From: Ephemerocybe angulata
Lineage: Eukaryota; Basidiomycota; Agaricomycetes; Agaricales; Psathyrellaceae
Reading direction: 5' to 3'
NCBI GenBank assembly: GCA_013368325.1
Contig: JAACJK010000109.1
Span: 1,612,001-1,676,000 of the forward strand
Length of the DNA: 64,000 nucleotides
The translations under genes were made by a program, and so were the position numbers. The notes beneath the pieces were generated by a model, which had not been told where the DNA came from, searched no databases, and saw only the letters and a list, made by a program, of their open reading frames with translations. Below are positions 41,587-52,210 of the stretch, one piece after another (position 1 is the stretch's first letter; the number at the start of each line of letters is the position of its first letter).

Positions 41587-43367
41587 TGGGCGAACGAGTT
41601 TGCGAGTGAGCTATCGGCGCCTGAGGCGAAGGACGGGGCGGGGGTGTCGCCCCAGTTAGCGGTCGGGGCGCCCATCTCTGCGAGCGGGTCGTTGCCCCAG
41701 TTGAGGTCCGAGCCTGGCGGAGCAGCTCGATGTGAGGGTGCCTGAGTCGAGGAGGGGGCTGGGGTTCCAGCACGGGTGGGGGCCGTCGGGCGGGAGGAGC
41801 TTCGCCATCCTGAGTCACTCTGGAAATGAACCTTGCCTTTGCCTTTGGCCTTCTTCCACGCCTTCCGGGCCTCCTCTCTGGCTAGATATCCCTCTCTTGC
41901 TCGTACGTGGATGTCGAAGGTGGGTTCGTTCGCGGTCGTATACGCCCTCGGCTGTGGTCGTGCCTCTGGCAACCAGGTCCATGATTCGTTAGTGGGGAAG
42001 TAGGGGAGGTTGTTCTCCGGGAGCTTTCGGTTGAGACCTTCGATGTGGCGGATTCGCGATGGGCAGTTCCTGTCCCAGCTGGGGTGACCGCTGTTGTTGC
42101 ATGCGACGCAGGCCGGGCTAGGGTCATCGCCGCATTCTTTCGTCTTGTGAGGGCCTTTGCATGTGCCGCAAGTGTCGCTTTCGGCCCTGCACGTCTTCGC
42201 GATGTGTCCGTAGTTGTAGCATTTGTGGCACTGGGTGGGCTCCTTCCTTAGTTTGAAGACCTCTAGGTGACGTCCCCCTACGGTGAGTCCGCGTGTTATG
42301 GCCTCGTTGGCCGCGTTCGCAGAGGTGAAGTCGACAACGACGTGGGCCGTAGTTTGGGCGTCCTTGCGATAGGCGATTGCCTTCATCCATCTGACGGACC
42401 GTATGTCGGTGGGGTCGAGGCCGTTGGTTTCGCATAGCTCGTCTAAGTGGGCTACGGGGTCAAAGGTGATTGGGAAGAACTTCCCGATCGTCTTGTAGCT
42501 CCTGGTTCGGAGCTGGGCGCCAAGCTTGGTGGTGAGCTGGTTGAGGCGGTCGCCGGCTCTTAGCCAGTCCGCTGCCTCGTCCGAGGCCATCTCTAGGAGG
42601 ATCGGACTAGTCGAGTCGTCTGAGTTCCTGTTCTTGGTGGTTTGCTTCGTTGCGCTCTTTAGCTTGATGTCTTCCGGTGCGCCGATGCCTGCTAGCGCCG
42701 CCTGCACGAGGTTTTTGGCTTCCGTGTTGTCCGCCTTTCGTCCTAGACTGTCCGAGTCGTTGGGTACGTCGATGAGGAACTGTCGGGCTTGTATTGAATG
42801 ACGTGCCAGGGTTCTGGCGTCTACTCCGGTCGGTAGGGTGCCCGAGACTATGTTGCTATAGGAAGGTCTATCGGAGGTGTGGTTTGCGAGGGAGGTATGA
42901 ACTTGTTTGGCCATATCGATGACCGAAGAGCTAGCAGCATGTGAGCGCTCGTTAACTTCCGCAAGACCTGACCTTAGCGCCTCCTTCATCTCCTCCTTTG
43001 CCTCCTCTAGCGCATCCCGTATGTAGTCTTGTACTACTTCTAGCTTCCCGGTCGCGTAGTGGGTAATCAGAAACGAAATCGCTTCGTACGGCTTTCGGTC
43101 GTGGTTGCTTATTTGGATTTGCTGCTGCCCGCTGGCCTTGTCTTTGGCGGCGTACTTGCCTAGGGCGTTCGCAAGTGCCGATAGGGAGTTGGCCTCGATG
43201 ACCTTCGTAATGATCTTCGCCTTCTTCAGTACCTCTATAGCTTCTGTCTTCGTGGATATGGGCTGTGGTTGGGATGGAGGCTGTTGGGGGTCGGCTGGTT
43301 CGGGTGCTGCGCCGGAGCGCGTGCCCGCGGCTGGGCCGTCTTTGTTCGTCTTCTGGCCGTTCGTCAT
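41583..43367 (-). CDS. LINE ORF1: RNA-binding protein with three zinc knuckles
   Basis: An intact frame encodes 594 aa. The N-terminal half is helical and polar, with a Pro/Gln-rich start. The middle (LGAQLRTRSYKTIGKFFPIT to VVVDFTSANAANEAITRGLT) looks like a substrate-binding fold of the RRM type. Three consecutive zinc knuckles follow: CHKCYNYGHIAKTC (CX2CX4HX4C), CGTCKGPHKTKEC and CVACNNSGHPSWDRNC. The C-terminal tail is low-complexity Ser/Pro/Gly. The family binds LINE RNA and acts as a chaperone in the ribonucleoprotein particle. It ends in the ATGA overlap with ORF2. Upstream lies a 150-nt leader, which would have to carry an internal promoter. Confidence 0.85.
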   Translation of the reverse strand: MTNGQKTNKDGPAAGTRSGAAPEPADPQQPPSQPQPISTKTEAIEVLKKAKIITKVIEANSLSALANALGKYAAKDKASGQQQIQISNHDRKPYEAISFLITHYATGKLEVVQDYIRDALEEAKEEMKEALRSGLAEVNERSHAASSSVIDMAKQVHTSLANHTSDRPSYSNIVSGTLPTGVDARTLARHSIQARQFLIDVPNDSDSLGRKADNTEAKNLVQAALAGIGAPEDIKLKSATKQTTKNRNSDDSTSPILLEMASDEAADWLRAGDRLNQLTTKLGAQLRTRSYKTIGKFFPITFDPVAHLDELCETNGLDPTDIRSVRWMKAIAYRKDAQTTAHVVVDFTSANAANEAITRGLTVGGRHLEVFKLRKEPTQCHKCYNYGHIAKTCRAESDTCGTCKGPHKTKECGDDPSPACVACNNSGHPSWDRNCPSRIRHIEGLNRKLPENNLPYFPTNESWTWLPEARPQPRAYTTANEPTFDIHVRAREGYLAREEARKAWKKAKGKGKVHFQSDSGWRSSSRPTAPTRAGTPAPSSTQAPSHRAAPPGSDLNWGNDPLAEMGAPTANWGDTPAPSFASGADSSLANSFAQ

Positions 43368-43517
43368 TTTCTCGGTTGGTGTGTAGATACAAGAGGTGTA
43401 GTTTTACTCTATTCTAGTGCTCAAACGGGTGCGAGGAGCGCCGGAGGCCTGTAGGAGAAGACTCCCTACTTGCTTCCGTGGCTGTGCACATCGTGGTACG
43501 AGATCAAGAAGAGTCCC

Positions 43518-43529
43518 GTTCAGGCGCAT
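43518..43529. repeat. LINE target-site duplication, right copy
   Basis: GTTCAGGCGCAT, identical to 36949-36960, marking the 5' end of the LINE. Confidence 0.85.
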
Positions 43530-44246
43530 ACGTCCCCAGAACTGTGTCTTTGTTTGGGAACAAGGTGAGGGTCAAACGGCATCTGCATTCCGCTTTGACG
43601 GTGGGTATCTTGCGCGAGTTGTCGTTCTTCTTGGTGTACTTCTTGGTCCCTCCAGTAGCTCCACGTCGACATACATAGATGATCTTCTTGTGCCACGAAT
43701 CAGCACCCCGGTTCGCGTTCTTGTTGGGCTTTGTATGCTTGATAGCAAAGCTAAACACTTTCTTCTTGCACTCTTGCTCTATCCATTGCTTTGCAGCCTC
43801 CATATTATCCCAGGTAAACCTGATCCACTTAGAGCTGTCTTCTTCCTCGGGGTCTTCCACTCCCGGGACACAGTGCTCAAACATGAATGGTTGTGAAGGC
43901 GTTAAAGTAGGCGCGCCACTCGGCGCGGACTCGCCACTGGGCATCGACATGGGAATTGTTGGGGAATTAGGATTTACAAGAACAGTCCGGGAGGTAGACA
44001 AGATGGGGGGTAAAGAGAGAGAGACGGGGGTTCAAAAAAAGGAGTCCAACCTTTTCATTCACCCATCATTTGCTCTTTGTTGCACCCTCCACGGTCAACA
44101 ATCGTCGACCGTCGCGATGCCTGTAATTAGAACGCGCCTAGGTAGTCCCGTGACGAAGTGTGGCTGTGCGCGGCACAAACCGAGCTGCTCAACGGTCTCT
44201 TTTGGGCGTTTCCACTTTGGGAAAGTAGGGCGGAATGTCAAAAGCT

Positions 44247-44255
44247 CCGGCACAG
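44247..44255. repeat. MULE target-site duplication, right copy
   Basis: CCGGCACAG, identical to 27165-27173. Confidence 0.6.
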
Positions 44256-45532
44256 GGTTGGCACAGGGTCAGAACCACCTCCCCAATCCCTCTCACTCCC
44301 TCACTCTGTGTTGTGTAAGTAGAACGGGAAGTCCAATAACGCCGTATTCGCTCACAATCGATAGACGCCCACTGGCCCTTTCTCATCAAAGCCAAGCCAA
44401 GCCAACCAAAAACCCTAGTAACTCCAACTCGAAAATCCAACTCAAAAACCCTACAAGACCAACCCCGCCCGAGCATGGCCCGTGTCCAGCAGTTGGAAAG
44501 ACCTACGGCCCCGAGGAACGTCATCCCGCTGACAGGCTTCTGAGGACTTTGCCAAGAAAATCTGCCCCGACGCCATCCACACGATCATAAGTCCCCGGAG
44601 CCTCCATGTGCCAACTCCGAATTACTCAAACATACCCGCGAAGAAAGAACGAAGAGGAAGAAAGAAAGAAGAACGAATGAACGAACGAACGAGCGAGCGC
44701 TAACGTCACCCCTCCCCTCGGACACCCTCAAGCATAAGCAATCCTGACTCACCCCCTCCTGCATAAGGCCTTCGGAACCATCCCAAATTCAGATCCTCAG
44801 CACTCAGTACTGAACTTGCTTCAAGAAACAAACCAGCACATTCCAAAGAACCCGCCAAGGACGAAGCAAAATCACGAGCGAAAGAACGAGCGCTAACGTC
44901 ACCCCCTCCCACCCCTCTCAAGCCACACCCTCCGTCATAGTCACCCTCAAGTCTAAGCATAAGCATCCCTGACTCACCCCCTCCAAAACACGGCGCCATA
45001 CTTCCATAATATCCATATACCACGGCAAAACGGTACGCAAATAAAATAACGAAACAAAGCCCCGGTCCGCTGCCGCGGCGGCCGCAGAAGCTTGTAGCTC
45101 TGGGGAGGAGAAGAGAGCGGATGCCCATGTGGTATGTGGGAATGCGCTATGGGAAGAAAGAAGAAAGAAGGACGGGGTGGACGAGAGCGGCGGACGCGGA
45201 CGCAGCGAGGCAACAGCGGGGTCGCTCGCTGAATAATAGGGTAGCTCTCGAGGTGTCTTCATCGACAGGGACGAATAGACGAGAGAGTGAGAATGTGTGA
45301 CTGAACCAATCGAGCATGAGCAGAGACGAAAAGACGAGAGAGCGAGAAATGTGTGATCTGAGCGCGAACACCACCCGGTAGAATGGTTCAACGCAGTCTG
45401 TCTGTCTATTAAAAGTGTGGGTAACCAGCGGGCAGACGGTCAGGGTTGGGCTCGGCGTATAGAGGTAGAGGTAGAGGCAGAGGGATATGGTATTACTGCG
45501 CAAGGGAATCCAAGATAAGGTGCGAAAGGAAT
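44256..45532. other. Intergenic region with simple repeats and an imperfect direct repeat
   Basis: A GAAA/GAAC-rich tract lies at about 44637-44700. A block GAGCGCTAACGTCACCCC... at about 44695 recurs about 190 bp later (44888), each followed by a CTCAAG..TAAGCAT..CCTGACTCACCCCCTCC segment. TAACGTCA resembles a CRE-type half-site, but I do not assign a factor. No gene is supported. Confidence 0.45.
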
Positions 45533-46387
45533 CTAGAGGGCGCCGGTGGTGTAGAATCTCCAGCCGAAGTAGGCGCCGAGCAGGCCGAGGGGGACGAAGT
45601 ACATGAGACTGTCAGACTCGTTAGTAATTGCATTCTGAGGGAAGATACATTCTGAGGAGAGATAGAGCAGGGGAGGAAGGGAGAGAGGGAAGAGGGGGAA
45701 GAGAGAGAACGCACTTTGACCCCTGCTCGACGGCGCCTGATACACGGTTTGCCTGTGCGGCTGCTGCACCCGACTTGAGCTTCAGCTCCTACAGCATATC
45801 ATTAGTAACGTTCTTCAAAGGACGGAGGCATGCGTGCGTGTGTTTCGGGCGACGGGGAAATGGGAAAGGGTACGGGAAAGGGAGAAGGGAAGAGAAGGGA
45901 AGGGAACGGGGTGACACGTACGCTGTTCTGCTCGAACTCGCCGACGAGCATGTCGGGGAGGAGCGCGCGGGCTTCGTCGCTGTGTCCTACGTCTTCGAAG
46001 GCCTCTGTGGCGTCTTGCCCTGCTCATCCATTAGCCAGGTTCATTCATTTGTTGAGTGAATTGGAGTAGGGGGGTTGGGGTTGATACGAGGGGCGGGGTT
46101 ATTTGGTGACACGTACCTGCTTCTGCGAGGATGACTTCGTCGCCTCCGGGGTGCTGTTACCCAATAAGTATGATACAACATGGGGAGTGGAGGGAAATAG
46201 CGCACCTCGTCCAGGAATTTAGTGACGTCGTAGACTACACCCAAAAGTCAATAAAGAGCGAAAAGTGGGTGTGTGATGGGACAGACAACGCACCCTTGCC
46301 GTGGATGAGGGCGTAGAAGCTGTCGCGGGTCTTGTGCGCGCGGAGCTCTTCGAGGGTGACGATCTTCTTGTCTGTGGAGGTCGACAT
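45533..46387 (-). CDS. Cytochrome b5, tail-anchored
   Basis: Six exons (46387-46294, 46234-46206, 46153-46117, 46019-45922, 45788-45715, 45608-45533) encode 135 aa. The joined sequence has the heme-binding [20 protein letters not shown] and the second histidine region [20 protein letters not shown], both axial histidines being present. A linker ([20 protein letters not shown]) leads to one C-terminal membrane segment, [18 protein letters not shown], with a short TTGAL tail, as in ER tail-anchored b5. It passes electrons to fatty-acid desaturases, sterol enzymes and some P450s. Length is normal for the family. Five introns in a 135-codon gene is dense but usual for Agaricomycetes. The fourth acceptor was placed to give [13 protein letters not shown] in frame. 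Confidence 0.9.
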
Positions 46388-47068
46388 TCTGGATGGATAG
46401 GCGGGGTGGAGGGGTGGTGGTGTGGTGGGTGTGGTGGTGGTGTGAGCTGCTCGGTGCCAGGGTTTGGACAAATCGTTGGATTTCTATTTGCGGGTGAGTT
46501 TTTGATTTCCCACGTGCTTTTTCGATAGGGCTCTCTGGGTGGTGCGGTGGAGGAGTGCGGTGGGGAGTGCGGTGGGGTGTACTCCGGGTTGGATGGTGTG
46601 TCGTTAGTGCTGCGTAGAGCGGTCGAGGAGGGTTCTAGGACGTGCTGGGCGGCGGGCAGATCGTAGTTGGATCACAGATAGTAGTAGGCAAAAGGATCGT
46701 TGATTGATAGTGCTACAGATACAGCAGTAGATAGTGGTATGTATGCTCGGTTTAGTACTCGAATGACCATGGTAGTAGCAAAAAGGATCGCTGGACATTC
46801 AAGCGTGGACCAAGAAAGGTGGATCTTCCAAGGACTAGTAGGAAGCGAACGGACGAGGACCACTGCTTCCAGGCATAGTTCCCTGGGTCAGACAAAGAAA
46901 TCACACACAGAAAGTAAGAGAAAAGAGCACAACCATGTTAAAGAGAAAGCACAACCCGCACAGCCCAAAAAAAACGCGGCGCAGCCTTATATACCCCCCC
47001 AACCAAACAAGACCAAAGCCTGCCACAAGTGATCGCATGGTCCGTCCCCCTTTGTCTCCCCCACTGCC
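46388..47068. promoter_or_regulatory. Divergent upstream region of cytochrome b5 and a small membrane-protein gene
   Basis: 681 bp separate two start codons pointing away from each other, so both promoters lie here. No individual site is assigned with confidence. Confidence 0.4.
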
Positions 47069-47590
47069 ATGGACCCCGAGCAGCAAGACATCCTCGGGCA
47101 GCCGACGCTGCCCGTCCTGGAGGGCTTCCCCGCGGCGCCCGCGCGCCTCACCCTCCTCAACACCGCCCTCCTCCTCCTCGCCCTCGCAGGTCTCTCCGTC
47201 CTCGCCCTCCGCCTCCGCCAGGAATACCTCCTCTCCCAGGAAAAGTCCTTCAAACTGTGCGTAGCTCCGCCTTTCCTCTCTCGTTTAGCTTGGTAGTGCA
47301 TGGGAGAAGGATATTGACGAGTGTACAGGGCCACGCGGCGAAAACACGGGATCCCGGACACCGACAGGCGGCCCTTCAATGTGGCATACGCAGCGGCCAT
47401 GAACGCCCGAGAAGAACGCGAAAAAGAAAAACAGCAATCGGACCGCACCCGCCGCCCAGGCCCCGCCCGCCCCCCACAACAGCCCGATCCTGCCCAATCC
47501 CAATATCCGCAAAACACGCTCTCCAACCGCACTGGTCCGCCTATTTTCATTTTTTGCCCGATTTACGACGACTTAGTCTGGATATTGTAG
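47069..47590 (+). CDS. Small single-pass membrane protein of unknown function
   Basis: Two exons (47069-47256 and 47329-47590; intron GTGCGT...TACAG) encode 149 aa starting MDPEQQDILGQPTLPVLEGF. One membrane segment, LTLLNTALLLLALAGLSVLALR (about residues 27-48, abbreviated here to its core), is followed by a highly charged helix (AAAMNAREEREKEKQQS) and a Pro-rich region, ending FIFCPIYDDLVWIL. I do not recognise a family. The exon phase match (CT|G) and the absence of stops support it as real, but the position of the 3' end is less sure. It lies divergent from cytochrome b5. Confidence 0.55.
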
Positions 47591-47613
47591 AACGATACAG
47601 AAGCTCGACCTCG

Positions 47614-50600
47614 ATGCCTCAAATCCCCGGTGGATTCATCTCTCCCCAAGCTCAAAAAACCTACTCGTACGTCCGCCTTCCTCCCTCTCCTCACCCCTCC
47701 TCTCCCATCAAATTCAAATTCAAATTCAAAAACTCACCTCCCACCACGCATGCACAGCTCTCCGTCTCCCTACCCACCCACCCCCGCCCCCGAACAACCC
47801 TCCTTCCCCCGCAGAGGCGGCCCCACACTCCACCCCCGCCTCGCAGCCCGGCGCACAGTCGACCTTACCTCCGAGCCCCCGTCCCCATCCCTCAGGAACA
47901 AACGCGATCTCGAGCACTCCCCCTCCGACGACGACCTCCTCGCTGAAGGAACGGCATCCAAATCCAGACGCGTTGATCCTACTAATGGCGAAGGAGAAGG
48001 CGAATACTACTCAGAAGACCAACTGGGCCACGACTTCTACGCAGATGAAGAAGACGAAGACGAGCTGATGCGTGATGACTCGGAGGCCTACACGACCGAC
48101 CCCGACACCGAGACAGGCTGGGGCGAAGACTTCGAAACCGCCCTCTCGCACCAACGCGGGGCGAAGCGCGCACTCCTCCCCGATGACGATCTGGACAAGC
48201 ACAAGCGCGCACGCAAGATCTCTCTACTCCCCGGGAATTCGGACGACATGGACGTCGACGCGTTCGAAAACGAATTTTATCAGGATCAAGATAATGATGT
48301 GCAAGGCGAGCTGGATGACGACCTCCCCGACATGCATCGAACCTCTCCCTTGCGCGGGCGTAAACGCGATCGGGCAGAGGCGGGGTCGACGTTCGGCGGG
48401 GACGATGACGACGATGAAGAGCAGGAGAATGAGCTGTTGAACGAGGATCGCAAACGGCGAGGCCGGAAGAGGCGGACTGTGGCGAAACGTAAATCGGATT
48501 CAGGGCTCCTCTTCCTCAACGGTTCTGGCAAGACCCGCAAGCGCGATCGTGATGTGGATGATTCGCTTGATGATGATGCTGAGGAGGAGCTTGGGGGAAG
48601 GGAGAGGAGGCTGCATAAGAAGGGGAAGCGGCATTCCGGTTTGGGTGGACGAAGAAGGGAGAGGGAGGGGGACGATGTTTCGGTGGATGGGAGTCTCGTG
48701 AGCTCTGCGAGCGCGTTGGGAAGGAAGGGCAGCCGGAAAGTCGGAGAGGAGTGGGAGAGTAATGGCGTGAAGTACAAGATTGCGCCGAGTGGGGAGAGGT
48801 TGCGGCAGGCGCTTGTTAAGAAGGCAAGGAATAAGTTTGTTATGGTGCGCCCATCTCTTTAAATTTCAATGACACGGGAACTGATGATATTCTGGTAGCC
48901 GCAAGATTCGGTGCACCCTGATAAACTCGAGAATCTGCAAGTCTACGTCGAGACGTGGCTTACGGAGGAAGAGTACAAGGAGGCGAAAGATAAGATGCTC
49001 CTCGCATGGCAAGACACGCCCAAGCCCTCCGCCGAACCCGAGCCATCCTCCTCCGCGCTCTCCGTCAAGATCCCACCCAATGGCAAATCCGCATCATCGA
49101 CATCGCAAGGGGGCGGCAAGAACCTCCTCTGGCAAAGCACACTCTCCACGCCCTCCGGCTCACCAGCGCACTCCTCAGCTGCTTCAAACGTTAACGGCGT
49201 TAACGGCGTGAACCCCCTGCATGTGAACTCAGCCCACATCAACCCGCTGCAGCAGCCTTCGCCGCTGTCGACGCCGAGCAAGGCGCTGCGCGGGCCGGGG
49301 AGATATTCGCTTGGAGGCGCGGGGCTGAGGCCTGGGCATAATCCGTTTGAGAAGCAGAGCGAGATCTCGACGAAGCGGATTGCGAGTGCGAGTTTGATGC
49401 GTGAGTCTCTCAGTGCGGGGTCGGGGATACATGGGGACGGGGCGGGGACCAACATTAATGCGTCTGTGAATGGATTTCATGGACATGGGGGCGCCTTGGG
49501 GGATAGCACGAATAAAGGTGTGAGGCCGAGGAATCTGAGTAAGTGGGAGAGGCAGGAGGCGGAGGCGGAGGCGATCTTTAAGTTGAGGGCTGCGCGGCAG
49601 GCGGAGATTGATGCCAAGGCGCGGGAGGTGAAGGAGAAGGAGGAGAGGGAGGTCAGGGAGAAGCTGGAGAGGGAGAGGGTGGAGAGGGAGGCGAGGGAGA
49701 GGGCTGTGAGGGAGAAGAATGAGAGGGAGAGGGTGGAGAGGGAGAGGGTGGAGAGGGAGAAGCAGGAGAGGGAGAGGCAGGAGAGGGAGAAGAAGAGTGT
49801 GCCGAGTATTTTGGTGACGCAGCCGACGTTGCCTTTGGCCCCCACTGCTGCTGCACCTGCTGCTGCTGGTGGGTTTAGCTTTGGGATGCCTGCGCCTGCG
49901 CCTGCTGCTGCACCCGCTGCTGCTCCGTCTGCGGCCCCCGCCCCCGCCCCACCTGCGGCGGGTGGGTTTAGCTTTGGGATGCCTGCCCCCACAGCACCGA
50001 CTGCACCTGCTGCTGCGCCGTCGACAGGCGCCAAGTTGACCTCGACGTTCTTCGGGCCTCCCGCCACCTCTACAGCGCCTAGCACCTCGACGGCCACTAC
50101 GACGACTGCCCCTGCTGCCCCTGCTGCACCCGCTGCACCGGCGACGGGTGGACCAGGAATGTTCTCGTTCAAAGCTCCAGGGGCGCCTGCGAGCGCGACG
50201 ACGCCTACGGGTCCGAGTCCTAGTCCGTTCGGGTTCGGTGGTGGTGGGAAGGGTGCGACTACGGAGGAGAAGAAGGATGTGGGGCCGGCGGGGGCGAAGG
50301 CGGGTGGGTTTGGGTTCCCGTCGAGTGGGACGACGAGTGGGGGCTCGGTGTTTGGACAGCCTTCGACTGGGGCGAGTGCGTTTGGAGGTGGAGGTGGAGG
50401 TGCGAGTGCGTTTGGAGGTGCGGGGACGGGGACAGGGACGAGTGCGGCTCCTACTCCTAAATTTGATTTCTCGGGTGGGAAGAAGGAAGAGGCTAAGCCT
50501 GCTGTGCCGGAGTTGATGAAACCGAAGGCGGGGATGTTTTCGTTTAAGCCTGCGACTACTACTACGACGCCTGCGGCATCTGGGGCACCCGCGGCGTCTG

Positions 50601-51207
50601 GGGCTGCGACGACGCCTGCAACGACGGAGACGCCGAAGTTTAGCTTTGGTGGTGGATTTGGAGGTGCGGGTGCAGGTGCGACAGGTGCGGCGGGTGGGCC
50701 GGCGCCGAGCTCGTCCTTGACTGGGGCGTTGGGTGCTGGTGCCGCGGGGACGGGCACAAGCACGGGATTGGGGAGTGGGTTCTCGTTTGGGTCGGCGGAT
50801 AAAGGCAAGGGTGCGGCTACGGCTAGCAATGCACCTGCGGGTGGGTTTGGGGCGTTTGGAGGAGGAGGAGGTGGGGGTGGTGGGGGGGCGTTTGGTGTTA
50901 AACCTGCGGAGGGGAAGAGTGCGTTTTCGTTTGCGACGCCGAAGGCGGGTGGGGCGGGAGCGTTTGGTGGGGGACGACGACGACGCCGGCGGGTGCGCCT
51001 GGGGGGTTTAAGTTTGGAGGTGGGGGGGCGTTTGGTGCGGGTGGGAATGGGAGTGCAACAGGGAGTGCGGGTGCGGGGCCTTCGGCGTTTGGGTTTGGGA
51101 CGCCTACGGGGGCGGGGGGTAGTGGGAATGGGGGGAGTGTGTTTGGAGGTGGGGCGACGACGACGCCTGCGGGGGCGCCGAAGACGTTTGATTTTGGGAA
51201 GAAGTAG
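47614..51207 (+). CDS. FG-repeat nucleoporin (nuclear-basket Nup1/Nup60-like), one-base frameshift near the 3' end
   Basis: Exons 47614-47666, 47758-48844 and 48899-51207. The start MPQIPGGFISPQAQKTYS was chosen because a GTACGT...GCACAG intron joins it in phase. An acidic/basic N-terminal third rich in KR clusters (likely nuclear import signals) is followed by YKIAPSGERLRQALVKKARN and LENLQVYVETWLTEEEYKEA, a charged coiled coil of ERVERE-type repeats (about residues 590-690), then a long Ala/Pro/Gly-rich tail with many FSFG, FGFG, SAFG and FKFG units. The tail ends KTFDFGKK in a different frame from the rest: a run of five Gs at 50969-50973 needs one more G to keep frame. Without it, translation would run to 51451 through Arg- and Leu-rich sequence. 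FG nucleoporins line the pore and bind import receptors. Exact subtype uncertain. Confidence 0.75.
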
Positions 51208-52210
51208 TTGGGGTGTTATTTACTTATTTCTCTTTTCTTTCCTTCTCTTTTTTTTTCGCTGTGAACGTTTGAAATTTGAACGTTACTACTTACTTTGCAT
51301 ATTACATACCATACATCAAGCTCAAGAACTTGTTGAATTCTTTCTCTCCTTCTCTCTCGTGTGTCTGTCTGTCTGTCTGTCTGTCCGTCCGTCTCTCTGT
51401 CTGTCTTTTGCTTGCTTTCGCTGTACTATAGCTGTTTGGTGTAATTGGTGAGTACTTAGGTGTGGTTCAGAGTGAGGAGTTGTATATACCGCGGGTGGAC
51501 TTGTAGATATACAGTTACTGGTATCGGTTCAGGGTCTAAGTAGGAGTTACCCTGTCCTTGACCAGAGTGGACTCGCTGCACGACTCGTAACTTGACTTGA
51601 GGTTGAAGAGGATGAGGTGAGGTGCCATGTGTGGGCTTTTGATGGGCTGATGGAAGTGGTCCAGGTGGCTGGTTGCCTTTTCTTCGCTGTACGCTTGTGA
51701 CCGACCTTCCCCTATCCGCCTCGTTTTCAGTCTCTTCGACTTATACCCTCTCCAGCTGTAGGGACGTTCAAGCCCTACGACGCAGCGACAACACTCGGCT
51801 AGGACCGTTCCAAAAGTCGAACCAACATCCGCCGAGAAGATTCCGCCACCCGGTGGTTGGCGCAAGTTCCGGAATTGGTCCCTCTACCCTGTTCTTACCC
51901 TGTACGGACGACATAACATACGTACGACGGAAGAAGGCAGGCCTTGAGGCTCGGTTAGCGCGATAGAGGAATCAGGAGCCCTTCAAGCTACACGTGGAGG
52001 ACGCACTGCGACCTCGTTCGAAAACTATATCTCTCTTCGACTCGACTCAACTTTAACGACGACTATCTACACGACACGACCGACACGACACTTTTCTTGT
52101 GCTCTAGCTGTTTGTTTGTTGTATAACACGACGAACGGACGGTCGAGTACGACTGCTATCACTGCATTACCATCGGCATACAATACTAGGATCCAGGAGC
52201 ATTGTCAAGT
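51208..52210. other. Intergenic with a GTCT microsatellite
   Basis: A pyrimidine-rich tract with (GTCT)n lies at about 51361-51405. The rest is the 3' flank of the nucleoporin gene and the promoter side of the next gene. No other feature is seen. Confidence 0.45.

Larger units (their letters stand above)
36961..43517 (-). mobile_element. Complete Tad1/I-clade-like LINE retrotransposon
   Basis: The element is 6557 bp on the minus strand: a 150-bp 5' leader, ORF1 (43367-41583), ORF2 (41586-37615), a 3' UTR of about 620 bp and a 30-nt poly(A) (Ts at 36961-36990). The 12-bp direct repeat GTTCAGGCGCAT lies at 36949-36960 and 43518-43529, so both ends are defined. Both reading frames are open, so it may be active or very recently so. 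It inserted into the zinc-finger exon of the MULE transposase; joining the flanks across one copy of the duplication restores that frame. Confidence 0.9.
27373..44001 (-). pseudogene. MULE transposase (FAR1-like zinc finger, DDE core, SWIM finger, SAP domain), interrupted
   Basis: Exon 1 starts at 44001 and is cut at 43518 by the LINE; it resumes at 36948 and ends at 36842. Exon 2 is 36782-36371 and exon 3 is 28874-27373. The N-terminal DNA-binding finger (YVCRR, KAECRCRLTL) is split by the LINE just before HSHDLGAVNARF. The catalytic domain shows FAGIDATHNTTHYENMSLFT (first Asp), YFMTDKDYAQINS (second Asp), the CWWH motif and NMLVEAWHHLL (candidate Glu). The C-terminus has the SWIM finger CTCPSFPKVLLCKHIY and a SAP-like DNA-binding motif (LHKLKRPQLNKLCARYGVS). 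Exon 2 contains one in-frame TGA at 36596-36594. Intron 1 is 59 nt; intron 2 is 7.5 kb because of inserted DNA. The C-terminal 499 codons are intact. Not functional as it stands. Confidence 0.85.
27174..44246 (-). mobile_element. MULE-type DNA transposon enlarged by nested insertions
   Basis: The transposase gene (27373-44001) is flanked by imperfect terminal inverted repeats: the left end from 27174 and the complement of the right end to 44246 both start with AG and share TTCCGCCC, then a CTTT..AAA..GG.AAACG.CC.AAAAG.GACCG pattern over about 55 bp. The 9-bp direct repeat CCGGCACAG flanks the element at 27165-27173 and 44247-44255; 9 bp is the usual MULE duplication. The similarity extends to an 18-bp direct match with one mismatch (27163-27180 and 44245-44262), which I cannot fully explain. 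Removing the 6.56-kb LINE and the 7.4-kb intron insert leaves about 3.1 kb. Confidence 0.7.

Noticed and set aside
43679..44590. A 303-codon plus-strand frame
   Set aside because: It is antisense to the first exon of the MULE transposase, whose zinc-finger motifs are on the minus strand; the remainder is low-complexity.
49477..50829. A 450-codon open frame on the minus strand
   Set aside because: It is antisense to the FG and coiled-coil region of the nucleoporin; the Ala/Pro/Leu-Ser repeats are the complement of its biased codons.
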